From assembly GCA_947445495.1 (NCBI GenBank), contig CANFEI010000003.1, forward strand, positions 1 to 16,767: a stretch of DNA of 16,767 bases, in the 5' to 3' direction. Under the pieces are notes generated by a model. That model did not search any database. It had not been told where the DNA came from and worked only from the letters and a program-made list of their open reading frames with translations. The position numbers and the translations under genes are program-made. Source of the DNA: Alcaligenaceae bacterium (lineage in GTDB: Bacteria; Pseudomonadota; Gammaproteobacteria; Burkholderiales; Burkholderiaceae). Below are positions 7,219-15,751 of this stretch, one piece after another. Within the stretch, counting starts at the first letter, position 1; each line of letters opens with the position of its first letter.

Positions 7219-8522
7219 GCCGACGTCGCCTCCTGGGCGCCGCCACAACCCTTTTATTACTGCCGGTTATTCCTCGCATTGCCATGGCCGCGCAATTACT
7301 TGCCGTGCGCACTTGGCCCGCAGAAGAATACACACGCGTCACGCTCGAACTCGACAGCGAATTACGCGCGGAGCATTTCACACTCGAAAATCCCCATCGT
7401 ATGGTGGTTGATATTCAAGGCATGGATGTTAGCCCTGCACTCAATGAGCTCGTGCGCAAAGTCCGGCCTGACGATCCCTACATTCGCTCGCTACGTGTTG
7501 CGCAGAACCGTGCCAATGTCGTGCGTATTGTGTTCGATTTAAAACAGTCCATCGCGCCACAAGTCTTTACGCTCAAACCCGCCGGCAATTACAAGTTCAG
7601 ACTCGTTCTAGATTTGTATCCAAAAAATGCGCAAGACCCTCTGGCGGCTCTTCTTAAAAAGAATCCGCAGAAAATGGAAGAGGATCCGCTGGCGCGTATT
7701 CTCGAAGACATTGGACGCAACCACAAGGGCACCGGCATGGCGACCAAGCCCGTCATTCCAAACTCCATTGCCCCCCCGCTTGAAGCCAAAGTGTCCCCAC
7801 AACCAAATAATCGACGCGGGCGCACCATTACGATTGCATTGGACCCGGGACATGGGGGCGAAGACCCTGGTGCAATCGGCAAAGGCGGCACATACGAAAA
7901 AGATGTCGTGCTATCCATTGCACAGAAATTGAAAGCACGCATCGATGCGACGCCTGGCATGCGCGCCTATTTGACCCGTGATGGCGATTACTTCGTTCCC
8001 CTACACGTACGGGTCGAGAAAGCTCGCCGTGTCAAAGCGGATCTATTTGTTTCGATCCACGCCGACGCCTTCATTCGTCCAACCGCCGGAGGCAGTTCCG
8101 TCTACGTCCTCTCAGACCGCGGCGCGTCGAGTACCTCTGCAAGCTGGCTCGCACAAAAAGAAAATGCCGCGGACCTGATTGGCGGGGTGAACCTCAACGT
8201 ACAAAATCAAAACGTTGCAAAAATTTTGCTCGACCTATCGACTACCGCTCAAATTAAAGACTCCACCAATCTGGCGAGTCGAATGCTCGACGAACTCAAA
8301 AACGTCTACCGTTTGCACAAACCACAAGTCGAGTTTGCGGGGTTTGCGGTGCTCAAAGCCCCAGATATGCCATCCGTTTTGGTCGAAACTGCCTTTATTA
8401 GCAATCCCGAAGAAGAGCGCATACTGCGTAATCAAAGTTCTCAAGATAAATTTGCACAGGCACTACACAGTGGTATCAATCGCTTCTTTGTCACAAACCC
8501 ACATTTGATCGCCTCGCGTTAG
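7161..8522 (+). CDS. amiC: N-acetylmuramoyl-L-alanine amidase AmiC, Tat-exported
   Basis: Periplasmic zinc amidase that cleaves the amide bond between MurNAc and the stem peptide to split daughter-cell septa. The N-terminus carries a twin-arginine signal, SRRRLLGAA (20-28), a hydrophobic stretch and a likely cleavage site near AMA (41-43). An AMIN domain for septal targeting spans about 46-153. A polar linker leads to an Amidase_3 domain (about 222-445) with zinc ligands H231 in DPGHGG, E246 in TYEKDV, H300 in SIHAD and catalytic E409 in LVETAFISN. The segment around 315-365 matches the autoinhibitory helix region found in amidases activated by EnvC or NlpD-type partners. The ATG at 7161, inside tsaE, is the only usable start that keeps the Tat signal, and AAAGGG precedes it. 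It sits in the conserved tsaE-ami-mutL-miaA order. Confidence 0.95.
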   Translation: MDQRFASSPDDQPSDTRALSRRRLLGAATTLLLLPVIPRIAMAAQLLAVRTWPAEEYTRVTLELDSELRAEHFTLENPHRMVVDIQGMDVSPALNELVRKVRPDDPYIRSLRVAQNRANVVRIVFDLKQSIAPQVFTLKPAGNYKFRLVLDLYPKNAQDPLAALLKKNPQKMEEDPLARILEDIGRNHKGTGMATKPVIPNSIAPPLEAKVSPQPNNRRGRTITIALDPGHGGEDPGAIGKGGTYEKDVVLSIAQKLKARIDATPGMRAYLTRDGDYFVPLHVRVEKARRVKADLFVSIHADAFIRPTAGGSSVYVLSDRGASSTSASWLAQKENAADLIGGVNLNVQNQNVAKILLDLSTTAQIKDSTNLASRMLDELKNVYRLHKPQVEFAGFAVLKAPDMPSVLVETAFISNPEEERILRNQSSQDKFAQALHSGINRFFVTNPHLIASR

Positions 8523-8567
8523 TTTTTAACCGCAGGGGCCTCGACATAGCTCTAAAATAGGCGCTTC

Positions 8568-10397
8568 ATGTTTGTTGCGCCCGCCATGTCAAACCGCCGT
8601 CCCATTTGCGCCCTCCCAGACCTCTTGATTAGCCAAATCGCGGCCGGCGAGGTCATTGAGCGACCCGCCTCCGTGCTCAAAGAGCTCGTCGAGAACGCAG
8701 TCGACGCTGGGGCACAATCTGTTGAGATCCGCTTAGAAGCAGGTGGCATCAGACGGATCGCGGTGATTGATGACGGCATGGGGATTCCTTCAGATGAACT
8801 ATCGCTTGCCCTGACGCGACATGCAACAAGCAAGATCACCTCGCTGGATGAGCTTGAATCGGTGCACTCGATGGGCTTTCGAGGTGAAGCGCTTGCCTCC
8901 ATTGCAGCAGTCTCTCAGCTCACCCTTATTTCACGCACGCGCGATGCGGATCACGCTTGGAGCTTGGAGCCCGGCACCACAAAAGCCGTCGCCGCAGCTG
9001 GCGCGCAGGGGACAACCGTAGAGGTCAAGTATCTATTTGACGCCGTACCAGCACGACGCAAATTCCTTCGCGCAGAACCAACCGAGTTCGGTCACTGTAT
9101 CGATGCGATCGAACGTATTGCGCTCGCATTTCCGGAAGTAAGTTTTCGTGTCTTTCATAACGATCGCGCCGTCCGTCAATGGTTACCCGCCTCAGCACTC
9201 AAACGCATTAGTGATGTATTGGGCGATGAATTCAACGAGCATGGCATCGAACTCAACGCTCAAAGCGGTCCAATATCCTTACTCGGCGTCCTCACGCGTC
9301 CAGCTGCCGCACGCGCACGTGCGGATCGTCAATTTCTCTTTGTGAATGGTCGCCACGTGCGCGATCGTACCGTCTCACACGCGATACGCAGTGCCTACGC
9401 CGACGTGCTGCACGGCGATCGTCAACCCGCGTTTGTTTTATTTTTACAGATCGACCCAAGCGCTGTAGATGTCAACGTACATCCAGCCAAACACGAAGTG
9501 CGCTTTCGCGACACAGGTGCGGTGCATCGCTTTGTTTCGCACGCCGTGACACAAGCGCTATCCGGTACGGCGGGTGCCCACCAAATCAACCCAGTAGGCG
9601 GCCTCAGCCAAACGACGCAGCCATGGTCCCCGCTCTCGCTTGGTGACGGAGCGCGCGACTCTGCTGCGCCATTCTCCTCGACTCCTTTGCCGTACAACCC
9701 AACTTGGCAACAAGGCTCTCAATCCGCGCTACACCTCAGAGAGCCCACAGGCATCTCCGGAGGACTTCCCGCTTGGGAAGCACTGTATCAACCCACCGCC
9801 CAAGACGCTCCCGCCTGGCCATTAGGGCGTGCGCTGGCGCAGGTGCACGGCATCTATATTTTGTCTCAGACCCGCTCAGGTCTCGCGCTGATTGACATGC
9901 ACGCCGCACACGAACGCGTCGTCTACGAACAACTCAAGCACGCACTCGACTCACAAACGATGCCACAGCAAACACTTTTAGTGCCTGTCGTATTTCGCGC
10001 GACAGACAAAGAGGTTGCGCTGGCTGAAGAATGCTACGAGCAACTTGCTGCACTAGGATTTGAAATGGCCGCCTCCGGACCGCAAGCCCTCACCCTGCGC
10101 TCAGTGCCGGCGCTGCTTGCGCGTGGGGACCTCGAAGCGCTGGCCAGAGGTGTGCTGCGCGATCTCGAACAGGTCGGGGCAAGTAGACTGCTCACCGAAC
10201 AACGCAATACTCTTCTTGCGACAATGGCTTGCCATGGCGCGGTACGTGCCAATCGTCAACTTACGATCGAAGAGATGAATGCCTTACTTCGACAAATGGA
10301 ACAAACTGAGCGCGCCGACCAGTGCAACCATGGACGTCCCACCTGGGTTCACTGGAATGTTTCAGAGCTAGACAAATTCTTTTTGCGCGGCCAATGA
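8568..10397 (+). CDS. mutL: DNA mismatch repair protein MutL with C-terminal endonuclease motif
   Basis: Matchmaker ATPase of mismatch repair, linking MutS to strand removal. The 609 residues contain a GHKL ATPase N-terminus with [11 protein letters not shown] (39-49), VIDDGMGI (66-73), TRHATSKI (83-90) and [13 protein letters not shown] (101-113), then a variable proline-rich linker (about 340-415) and a C-terminal dimerisation domain. The C-terminal domain has [12 protein letters not shown] (443-454), which fits the metal-binding pattern DQHA(X)2E(X)4E apart from Q to M, plus ACHGAVR (554-560) and CNHGRPTW (586-593). These are the marks of MutL proteins that nick DNA themselves, in contrast to the MutH-dependent enterobacterial type. 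The start may be the ATG at 8568 or the ATG at 8586; neither has a strong ribosome binding site. It follows amiC after 45 bases, and its stop overlaps the miaA start. Confidence 0.96.
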   Translation: MFVAPAMSNRRPICALPDLLISQIAAGEVIERPASVLKELVENAVDAGAQSVEIRLEAGGIRRIAVIDDGMGIPSDELSLALTRHATSKITSLDELESVHSMGFRGEALASIAAVSQLTLISRTRDADHAWSLEPGTTKAVAAAGAQGTTVEVKYLFDAVPARRKFLRAEPTEFGHCIDAIERIALAFPEVSFRVFHNDRAVRQWLPASALKRISDVLGDEFNEHGIELNAQSGPISLLGVLTRPAAARARADRQFLFVNGRHVRDRTVSHAIRSAYADVLHGDRQPAFVLFLQIDPSAVDVNVHPAKHEVRFRDTGAVHRFVSHAVTQALSGTAGAHQINPVGGLSQTTQPWSPLSLGDGARDSAAPFSSTPLPYNPTWQQGSQSALHLREPTGISGGLPAWEALYQPTAQDAPAWPLGRALAQVHGIYILSQTRSGLALIDMHAAHERVVYEQLKHALDSQTMPQQTLLVPVVFRATDKEVALAEECYEQLAALGFEMAASGPQALTLRSVPALLARGDLEALARGVLRDLEQVGASRLLTEQRNTLLATMACHGAVRANRQLTIEEMNALLRQMEQTERADQCNHGRPTWVHWNVSELDKFFLRGQ

Positions 10398-11335
10398 GCC
10401 AAGACTTCGAAGCAACATTGATCTGTTTAGCGGGCCCTACCGCCTCAGGGAAAAGCGCTGCCGCACGCGCAATTGCTGCCCGTTGGCCGGTCGAAGTGAT
10501 CAATGTCGACTCAGCGACTATTTATCGTGGCATGGATATCGGCACTGCAAAGCCTTCTCGCGCAGAGCAGCTCGGCACTGCGCATCATCTGCTAGATATT
10601 TTAGATCCTCTCGACGCGTATTCGGCTGCGACCTTTCGTCGTGATGCATTGCGTTGTGTGCAAGAAATCCGCGCGCGCGGCAACATACCCTTGCTCGCGG
10701 GTGGAACGATGCTTTACTTTAAAGCGCTGCGAGAGGGGCTCAACGATTTACCGAGCGCAGATCCCGATATTCGGCTCGAGCTTGAGCAGCGCGCCACAAG
10801 GATTGGCTGGCCCGCGATGCATACCGAGCTCGCGCAGATCGATCCAGACACCGCCAAGAGACTGTCACAGAATGACAGTCAGCGCATTCAACGCGCACTA
10901 GAGATCTGGCACATCACGGGTACGCCGATGTCGGTGCTGCTCAATGCGCCGGCACAGCAAGACGCGCCCGTCAAGACACTGACGCTGAGCCTTGAACCAG
11001 CTGAAAGAAGCGTCCTGCACCAAACCATTGCAATGCGTTTTGATCAGATGCTTGAGGCCGGACTGTTGCAAGAGGTGCAAAAGTTACGCGCGCGCGGCGA
11101 TTTGCACACGAATCTTCCTTCTGTGCGCTGCGTAGGCTATCGGCAACTCTGGAGCCTACTAGAGGGAGAAATCGATCTCCCGACCGCACGCCTACAAGCG
11201 ATCGCCGCGACGCGACAACTCGCCAAGCGACAGCTCACCTGGCTGCGCAGCCTGCCAGAACGAAAAGCGATTCAAGCGTGTGTACCCACCACAGTCGATG
11301 CCGTGGTGCAGGAAGTCGCCGCATTACTCAAATAG
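10394..11335 (+). CDS. miaA: tRNA dimethylallyltransferase MiaA
   Basis: Transfers a dimethylallyl group to A37 of tRNAs that read codons starting with U, the first step to i6A and ms2i6A; cytoplasmic. The 313 residues match the family length. Visible are the P-loop GPTASGKS (14-21), the tRNA and substrate motif [17 protein letters not shown] (about 38-54), [13 protein letters not shown], the [13 protein letters not shown] segment, and the C-terminal RCVGYRQLW and [13 protein letters not shown] motifs. The ATG at 10394 overlaps the mutL stop (ATGA), so the two are translationally coupled. The reading frame is open further upstream to 10322, but that part lies inside mutL and precedes the conserved start. 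In enterobacteria hfq follows miaA. Here purM converges on it after 22 bases instead. Confidence 0.96.
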   Translation: MSQDFEATLICLAGPTASGKSAAARAIAARWPVEVINVDSATIYRGMDIGTAKPSRAEQLGTAHHLLDILDPLDAYSAATFRRDALRCVQEIRARGNIPLLAGGTMLYFKALREGLNDLPSADPDIRLELEQRATRIGWPAMHTELAQIDPDTAKRLSQNDSQRIQRALEIWHITGTPMSVLLNAPAQQDAPVKTLTLSLEPAERSVLHQTIAMRFDQMLEAGLLQEVQKLRARGDLHTNLPSVRCVGYRQLWSLLEGEIDLPTARLQAIAATRQLAKRQLTWLRSLPERKAIQACVPTTVDAVVQEVAALLK

Positions 11336-11345
11336 TGTAGGGTCG

Positions 11346-11367
11346 CGTGATGTAACGTTAGATCACG
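11346..11367. repeat. Near-perfect 22-bp palindrome between miaA and purM
   Basis: Arms CGTGAT and ATCACG flank the self-complementary core TAACGTTA, with a single G on either side as the only mismatch pair. It covers most of the 22-base gap between the convergent miaA and purM and the last codons of purM. As RNA it could form a short hairpin in either direction, but no run of U follows, so it is not a classic intrinsic terminator. A weak bidirectional terminator or a protein-binding site are both possible. Confidence 0.5.
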
Positions 11368-12404
11368 ACGGTCTGAGCGTCGGTTGCCTGACAGCCTTGA
11401 ATCACACCAAGAGCGTAGACGGTCTCACCTTGAGCAACCAAGGCCTGGCTGATCGCTGTCGCGTCGTCGGCGCTGACAACTACGACCATACCAACGCCAC
11501 AATTAAAGACGCGATACATCTCTGTATCAGCGACCCCTCCCTGCTGTTGCAACCAAGTAAATAGTTTGGGCATTTGCCATGCATCGCGCCGCAACGTCGC
11601 TTGCAACCCTGGTTGCAGGATACGAGGCACATTATCGAGCAAGCCACCGCCCGTGATGTGCGCCAAGCCTTTTACTTTGGCGCCAAACTGTTTCAACACG
11701 GCAAGCATCGGCTTCACATAGAGGCGAGTGGGTGCCATCACCACGTCTGCGAGTGGTTGCCCAAAGAAATCCTGTTCTGGTTTTGCTCCAGCACGCTGCA
11801 AAATCTTGCGCAATAAGGAATAGCCGTTGGAATGCGCGCCACTGGACGCCAACCCCAGCACCACATCGCCCGGCTGAATCGACTTGCCATCAATCAGCGC
11901 TGATTTTTCTACAGCGCCCACTGCAAAACCAGCCAAGTCGTATTCGCCATCCGGATACATTCCTGGCATTTCAGCGGTTTCTCCACCAATCAGGGCACAA
12001 CCCGACAACTCACACCCTCGTGCAATACCGCCTACCACTTGTGCTGCCACATCGACCGAGAGCTTGCCGCAAGCAAAATAGTCCAGAAAAAACAGTGGCT
12101 CAGCTCCCTGCACCAAAATATCGTTCACACTCATGGCGACCAGATCGATACCAACCGTGTCATGCCGTTGCCAATCAAAGGCTAGTTTCAACTTGGTACC
12201 CACACCATCGGTGCCGGACACGAGTACAGGCTCTTTGTAGCGTTTGGGCACCTCAAATAAGGCTCCAAATCCACCGATTCCAGCCAAAACCCCCTCGCGC
12301 ATGGTGCGAGCCGCCATCGGTTTAATGCGATCAACAAGGGCATCACCTGCGTCAATATCGACACCGGCGTCACGGTAAGTCAGAGGGGCTTGTGGTTGAG
12401 TCAT
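11358..12404 (-). CDS. purM: Phosphoribosylformylglycinamidine cyclo-ligase PurM (AIR synthetase)
   Basis: Closes the imidazole ring of FGAM with ATP to give AIR, the fifth step of de novo purine synthesis; cytoplasmic. The 348 residues are the usual length. The N-terminal domain begins with the characteristic [20 protein letters not shown] and carries the ATP-binding motif [11 protein letters not shown] (63-73), then [19 protein letters not shown] (about 85-103) and [13 protein letters not shown]. The C-terminal domain has [16 protein letters not shown] and [11 protein letters not shown], both conserved in PurM. It is transcribed away from hda, with a 71-base region between the two starts, and runs towards miaA. 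No clear ribosome binding site precedes the ATG at 12404. I saw no PurR-like operator or purine riboswitch in the upstream gap. Confidence 0.96.
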   Translation of the reverse strand: MTQPQAPLTYRDAGVDIDAGDALVDRIKPMAARTMREGVLAGIGGFGALFEVPKRYKEPVLVSGTDGVGTKLKLAFDWQRHDTVGIDLVAMSVNDILVQGAEPLFFLDYFACGKLSVDVAAQVVGGIARGCELSGCALIGGETAEMPGMYPDGEYDLAGFAVGAVEKSALIDGKSIQPGDVVLGLASSGAHSNGYSLLRKILQRAGAKPEQDFFGQPLADVVMAPTRLYVKPMLAVLKQFGAKVKGLAHITGGGLLDNVPRILQPGLQATLRRDAWQMPKLFTWLQQQGGVADTEMYRVFNCGVGMVVVVSADDATAISQALVAQGETVYALGVIQGCQATDAQTVVI

Positions 12405-12467
12405 GGGGAAACGTCGCTGTTGTGTGACAATTGTGGGGTTTGAAGCATCATTTTTACCAATTTTACG

Positions 12468-12483
12468 ATGAGTCGATGAGTCG
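12468..12483 (+). repeat. 8-bp tandem repeat at the hda start codon
   Basis: The unit ATGAGTCG occurs twice in a row. The second copy holds the hda start (12476). The first supplies an out-of-frame ATG that would give only three codons (ATG AGT CGA) before a TGA overlapping the real ATG. No ribosome binding site is visible in front of either copy. The repeat itself is plain in the sequence; any role in tuning Hda levels is inference. Confidence 0.6.
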
Positions 12484-13177
12484 GCAGTTACTTCTGGAAA
12501 TCATTCCCGCTCAAGGGCCGACGCTTGCCGCGACGGTCCCGGGTAGCAATGCAGCCGCCGTAGCCGCCGTGGCAGGCTTGGAACGCGGACGTGCGCTGTA
12601 TTTATGGGGGCCTCCAGGCTCCGGGCGCAGCCATCTATTGCGTGCAACGGCCGGGGCTCGACCCACCCTTTTACTCGGTGCCGGCACCTCGGCCAGCGCC
12701 ATGCTGGCCTTAGCCACGAATCCAACCCTGGAGAAAGTCGCCGAAGTCATTGCCGTGGACGATATCCAAGAACTGGACGAACCGCGACAGGCTGCCGTGT
12801 TTGCCCTGTACAATCGATGGCGAGAGTTGGCTTCCACGAGCTCTGCTTTTGCCCTAATCGTCACCGGAGACCGCGCACCGCTATCGATGTCTTTGCGCGA
12901 GGACTTACGTACCCGTTTAGGCTGGGACCTTGTTTTTCGTCTCGAACCGCTGTCTGACAACGATAAATCTGAAGCCCTCGCAGCGTATGCCAAGAAGCAA
13001 GGCCTACCGCTTTCGTCCGAGGTGCTGGAGTGGATGCTGACACATTATTCACGCGACATCCGTCAGCTCTTCGCTTTAATCGATGCACTAGACCGCTACT
13101 CCCTCTCCAAGCACCGTACGATTACAGTTCCCCTTGTGCGCATGATGCTGGCTGACCGTGACTTTCTGCAATCATGA
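12476..13177 (+). CDS. hda: DnaA regulatory inactivator homologue Hda
   Basis: AAA+ protein of the DnaA family that, with the DNA-loaded sliding clamp, promotes hydrolysis of DnaA-bound ATP and so limits re-initiation at oriC. The 233-residue product has an N-terminal clamp-binding motif (QLLLEI, residues 4-9), a Walker A of the Hda type with arginine in place of lysine, [10 protein letters not shown] (44-53), Walker B VIAVDDIQ (91-98), the box VII segment [14 protein letters not shown] (about 141-154) and a sensor 2 region around [13 protein letters not shown]. There is no DNA-binding domain IV, which separates it from DnaA. The ATG at 12476 is preferred because the clamp motif then lies at the extreme N-terminus; an in-frame TTG exists at 12431 but adds an unconserved stretch. 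It begins the hda-HAD-pcnB-folK run. Confidence 0.92.
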   Translation: MSRQLLLEIIPAQGPTLAATVPGSNAAAVAAVAGLERGRALYLWGPPGSGRSHLLRATAGARPTLLLGAGTSASAMLALATNPTLEKVAEVIAVDDIQELDEPRQAAVFALYNRWRELASTSSAFALIVTGDRAPLSMSLREDLRTRLGWDLVFRLEPLSDNDKSEALAAYAKKQGLPLSSEVLEWMLTHYSRDIRQLFALIDALDRYSLSKHRTITVPLVRMMLADRDFLQS

Positions 13178-13872
13178 CCTCTAAAAAACTTGCGCTCTTC
13201 GATTTAGACCACACCCTACTGCCCTTGGACAGCGACTACCAATGGGCCGTCTTTATGGCCGAAACCGGTCGTGCTGGAGATCCGGCTCAAGCCTTGCGGC
13301 GCAACCAAGAGCTCATGGATCGCTATAACGCAGGAGATCTTACTGCCGAGCAAGCTGCCGAGTTCATGCTTGGACTGCTCGCGGCGCATCCGCCCCACAT
13401 GCTTGCGGCATGGCACGAAGAATTCATGCAACAAGTCATTCGACCCGCCATGACACCACAAGCAATTGCTCTGGTCGAAAAACACCTGCACGCCGGCGAC
13501 CTGTGCGCCGTCGTCACCGCCACAAACAGCTTCGTGACCTCGCCGATTGCGCGGGCGTTTGGTATTCCGACTCTGATTGCAACCGAACCTGAATACAAAG
13601 CCGGACGCTACACCGGAAAAATTGCGGGCATACCAAGCTTTAAACACGGAAAAGTGATTCGCGTGCAAAGTTGGCTCGCCAGCCTAGGGAAAACGCTCCA
13701 AGACTTTGACAGTTCGCACTTTTACAGCGATTCATCCAACGACCTCCCTTTATTAGAAGTCGTCACTCACCCGATCGCCACCAACCCGAGTCCGGGATTG
13801 TTAGCGGTGGCCCAGGAACGTACTTGGCCTGTGTTAAACCTGTTTACTCAGTTGTCCGATAAAAAATCCTGA
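13174..13872 (+). CDS. HAD-IB family phosphatase (SerB-like)
   Basis: Haloacid-dehalogenase-type hydrolase with the four HAD motifs in place: ALFDLDHTLLP with nucleophile D10 and D12 (motif I), VVTATNSF with T115 (motif II), K160 in FKHGKVIRV (motif III), and FYSDSSNDLPLLE with D186 and D190 (motif IV). The helical cap between motifs I and II is of the C1 type found in phosphoserine phosphatase relatives. The 232 residues have no signal peptide, so the protein is cytoplasmic. Homologues in this genomic position in betaproteobacteria are sometimes annotated as histidinol-phosphatase or phosphoserine phosphatase. The substrate cannot be decided here, and no his or ser gene is nearby. The ATG overlaps the hda stop (ATGA), and its own stop shares one base with the pcnB start. 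Confidence 0.88.
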   Translation: MTSKKLALFDLDHTLLPLDSDYQWAVFMAETGRAGDPAQALRRNQELMDRYNAGDLTAEQAAEFMLGLLAAHPPHMLAAWHEEFMQQVIRPAMTPQAIALVEKHLHAGDLCAVVTATNSFVTSPIARAFGIPTLIATEPEYKAGRYTGKIAGIPSFKHGKVIRVQSWLASLGKTLQDFDSSHFYSDSSNDLPLLEVVTHPIATNPSPGLLAVAQERTWPVLNLFTQLSDKKS

Positions 13873-15248
13873 TGATCACCGATACACTCAAACGCTTTGT
13901 TGGCAAACTCTTGGGCCAACAGCCACCGGCGATGCGCCGGATCGGGAGTTCAAAACACGGTATCGACCGACGCAACGTTTCACGACACGCCATCAAAGTC
14001 TGCGAGGTCCTTCAACATGAAGGGTTTCAAGCCTACATCGTCGGTGGTGCCGTACGCGACCTGATTGTTGGCCTTGAACCCAAAGACTTCGATGTCGCGA
14101 CAAACGCGACGCCCGAACAAATTCGCCCTCTGTTTCGCCGTGCGCGCATTATTGGTCGACGCTTTCAACTTGTGCATGTTGTCTTCGGCCAAGAGATCAT
14201 CGAAACCTCAACCTTCCGAGCCCCAGCCTCCGAGTCGCAGGCGACCGACGATCATGGTCGCATTCTGCGGGACAATGAATTCGGAACACATGCGCAGGAT
14301 GCGGCGAGGCGCGACTTCACAATCAATGCGCTGTATTACAACCCCACCACAGAAGAGGTCATCGACTATCACAACGGCGTCGAGGATCTAAAAGCACGCT
14401 CGATCAAAATGATCGGCGACCCTCGGACACGCTATCGCGAAGATCCCGTGCGGATGTTACGTGCCGTGCGCTTTGCCGTGAAATTAAAAGGCACGATCCA
14501 TCCAGACACGCGCGCGCCCCTGCAGTCGATGGCCGAGCTCATTGAAAACGTCCCCGCCTCTCGCCTGTTCGACGAAATGCTTAAGCTGTTGACATGCGGC
14601 CATGCGATGGACTGCCTACAGCAACTGCGGCAAGACGGCTTGCATCAGGGTATTTTGCCACTGCTAGACGTCGTACTTGAACAGCCTGGTGGCGAAGAAT
14701 TTATCGAACTCGCACTCGAGCGCACTGATCATCGCATTCGCAGCGGAAAAACCGTCAGCCCAAGCTTTTTATTCGCAGCACTGTTATGGCATCAAGTCGA
14801 TCTTCGCTGGAAAAAGCGCATTCAAGCAGGTACGCCAAGCATTCAGGCCCTCATGGATGCGGCAGACTCCGTCTTAGATGAGCAAACAGAAAAGCTCGCG
14901 ATTCAAAAACGCTTCAGCGCGGACATGCGCGAGATCTGGTTCATGCAGCCACGCTTCGAGAAACGCTTACCTAAGTCGATTTGGCGTATGTTTGAACAGC
15001 CACGGTTTCGCGCTTCCGTCGATTTTCTGCAACTTCGAGCCGCTGCACATCAATTTGATAGTGTGTTGGCGCAATGGTGGATGGACCTCGCAAACGCTGA
15101 TGACGCAGGTCGCGCGGAGTTACTCGAAGAACTGAGCCGACTACCCAAAGAGACCAGTACGACCGCAGCGCGCAGCCGAAGTCGTCGGCGTCGTCGCAGT
15201 CCAGCCGCGAGTGACGAACGCGCCGACAACTCCGTCGCGCCAGAGTGA
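13872..15248 (+). CDS. pcnB: Polynucleotide adenylyltransferase PcnB (poly(A) polymerase I)
   Basis: Adds 3' poly(A) tails to RNA, marking fragments for exonuclease decay and affecting plasmid copy number in enterobacteria. The nucleotidyltransferase head shows YIVGGAVRDL (about 55-64), KDFDVATNATPEQ with metal-binding D72 and D74, and RRDFTINALYYN. The segment IIGRRFQLVHVVFG (93-106) is the feature that separates PcnB from the CCA-adding enzyme. Then follow DPRTRYREDPVRMLRAVRFA and the neck-body region. The 458-residue chain ends in an R/S-rich basic tail (about residues 430-445), a likely RNA-binding extension often seen in PcnB. The TGATG junction with the HAD gene and the lack of a strong ribosome binding site suggest coupled translation. 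folK follows after 10 bases. Confidence 0.94.
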   Translation: MITDTLKRFVGKLLGQQPPAMRRIGSSKHGIDRRNVSRHAIKVCEVLQHEGFQAYIVGGAVRDLIVGLEPKDFDVATNATPEQIRPLFRRARIIGRRFQLVHVVFGQEIIETSTFRAPASESQATDDHGRILRDNEFGTHAQDAARRDFTINALYYNPTTEEVIDYHNGVEDLKARSIKMIGDPRTRYREDPVRMLRAVRFAVKLKGTIHPDTRAPLQSMAELIENVPASRLFDEMLKLLTCGHAMDCLQQLRQDGLHQGILPLLDVVLEQPGGEEFIELALERTDHRIRSGKTVSPSFLFAALLWHQVDLRWKKRIQAGTPSIQALMDAADSVLDEQTEKLAIQKRFSADMREIWFMQPRFEKRLPKSIWRMFEQPRFRASVDFLQLRAAAHQFDSVLAQWWMDLANADDAGRAELLEELSRLPKETSTTAARSRSRRRRRSPAASDERADNSVAPE

Positions 15249-15258
15249 TGTCCTCACG

Positions 15259-15735
15259 ATGCCCATACGCTCGTATATCGGCCTAGGTGCAAATCTCGGG
15301 GATCCGCGCGAGACCATAGAAGCCGCTTTAAGAGAGCTTGCTGCAACACCCGCTCTCACGCTCCTGAAGGTCGCGCCACTCTACGCAAGTGCACCCATCG
15401 ATTCAAGTGGCCCCAACTACATCAACACGGTCGCAAGCCTAGATACCTCCCTCGGTCCGCAAGAGTTACTGGCCGTGCTACAAAAAATTGAATTACTTCA
15501 TGGTCGCGAGCGTCCTTACATTAACGCGCCACGCACACTCGACTTGGATCTCTTGCTGTACGACGACATAAAACTTGATAGTCCGACGCTCATCATCCCG
15601 CATCCACGCATGCATCAACGTGCGTTCGTGCTCAAGCCGTTGCAAGATATTGCGGGCAATTTACAGTTAGCGCAAGGTAGCATCCAAACACTTCTGGCAC
15701 AGTGTAAGGATCAAGGCCTTTGGCCCTTATCCTAG
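15259..15735 (+). CDS. folK: 2-amino-4-hydroxy-6-hydroxymethyldihydropteridine pyrophosphokinase FolK
   Basis: Transfers pyrophosphate from ATP to 6-hydroxymethyl-7,8-dihydropterin, the step before dihydropteroate synthase in folate synthesis; cytoplasmic. With the ATG at 15259 the product is 158 residues, the usual size. It starts MPIRSYIGLGANLGDP, has the signature APRTLDLDLLLYDD (90-103) with R92, D95 and D97 in the catalytic positions known from E. coli HPPK, and IPHPRMHQRAFVLKPL (113-128). A longer reading from a GTG at 15211 would overlap the pcnB tail and adds sixteen unconserved residues. The gene starts 10 bases after the pcnB stop with only a weak ribosome binding site, so it is probably coupled. 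It ends 16 bases before the convergent CoA-transferase gene. folP is not in the window. Confidence 0.95.
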   Translation: MPIRSYIGLGANLGDPRETIEAALRELAATPALTLLKVAPLYASAPIDSSGPNYINTVASLDTSLGPQELLAVLQKIELLHGRERPYINAPRTLDLDLLLYDDIKLDSPTLIIPHPRMHQRAFVLKPLQDIAGNLQLAQGSIQTLLAQCKDQGLWPLS

Positions 15736-15751
15736 GCCCTGCGTTCAAAAA

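Noticed and set aside
10322..10393. Upstream extension of the miaA reading frame
   Set aside because: It is inside the conserved end of mutL, adds no recognisable sequence, and the ATG at 10394 gives the normal MiaA start and an ATGA overlap.
12431..12475. TTG start giving a 248-residue Hda
   Set aside because: The added residues are unconserved, and the clamp-binding motif belongs close to the N-terminus, as given by the ATG at 12476.
12405..12475. Riboswitch or PurR operator in the purM/hda divergent gap
   Set aside because: Only 71 bases are available and no conserved aptamer core or operator-like palindrome beyond the 8-base ACAATTGT can be seen.
15722..15751. Short GGCC-based hairpin between folK and the CoA-transferase as a terminator
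   Set aside because: The stem is only four base pairs with no U-run on either strand.
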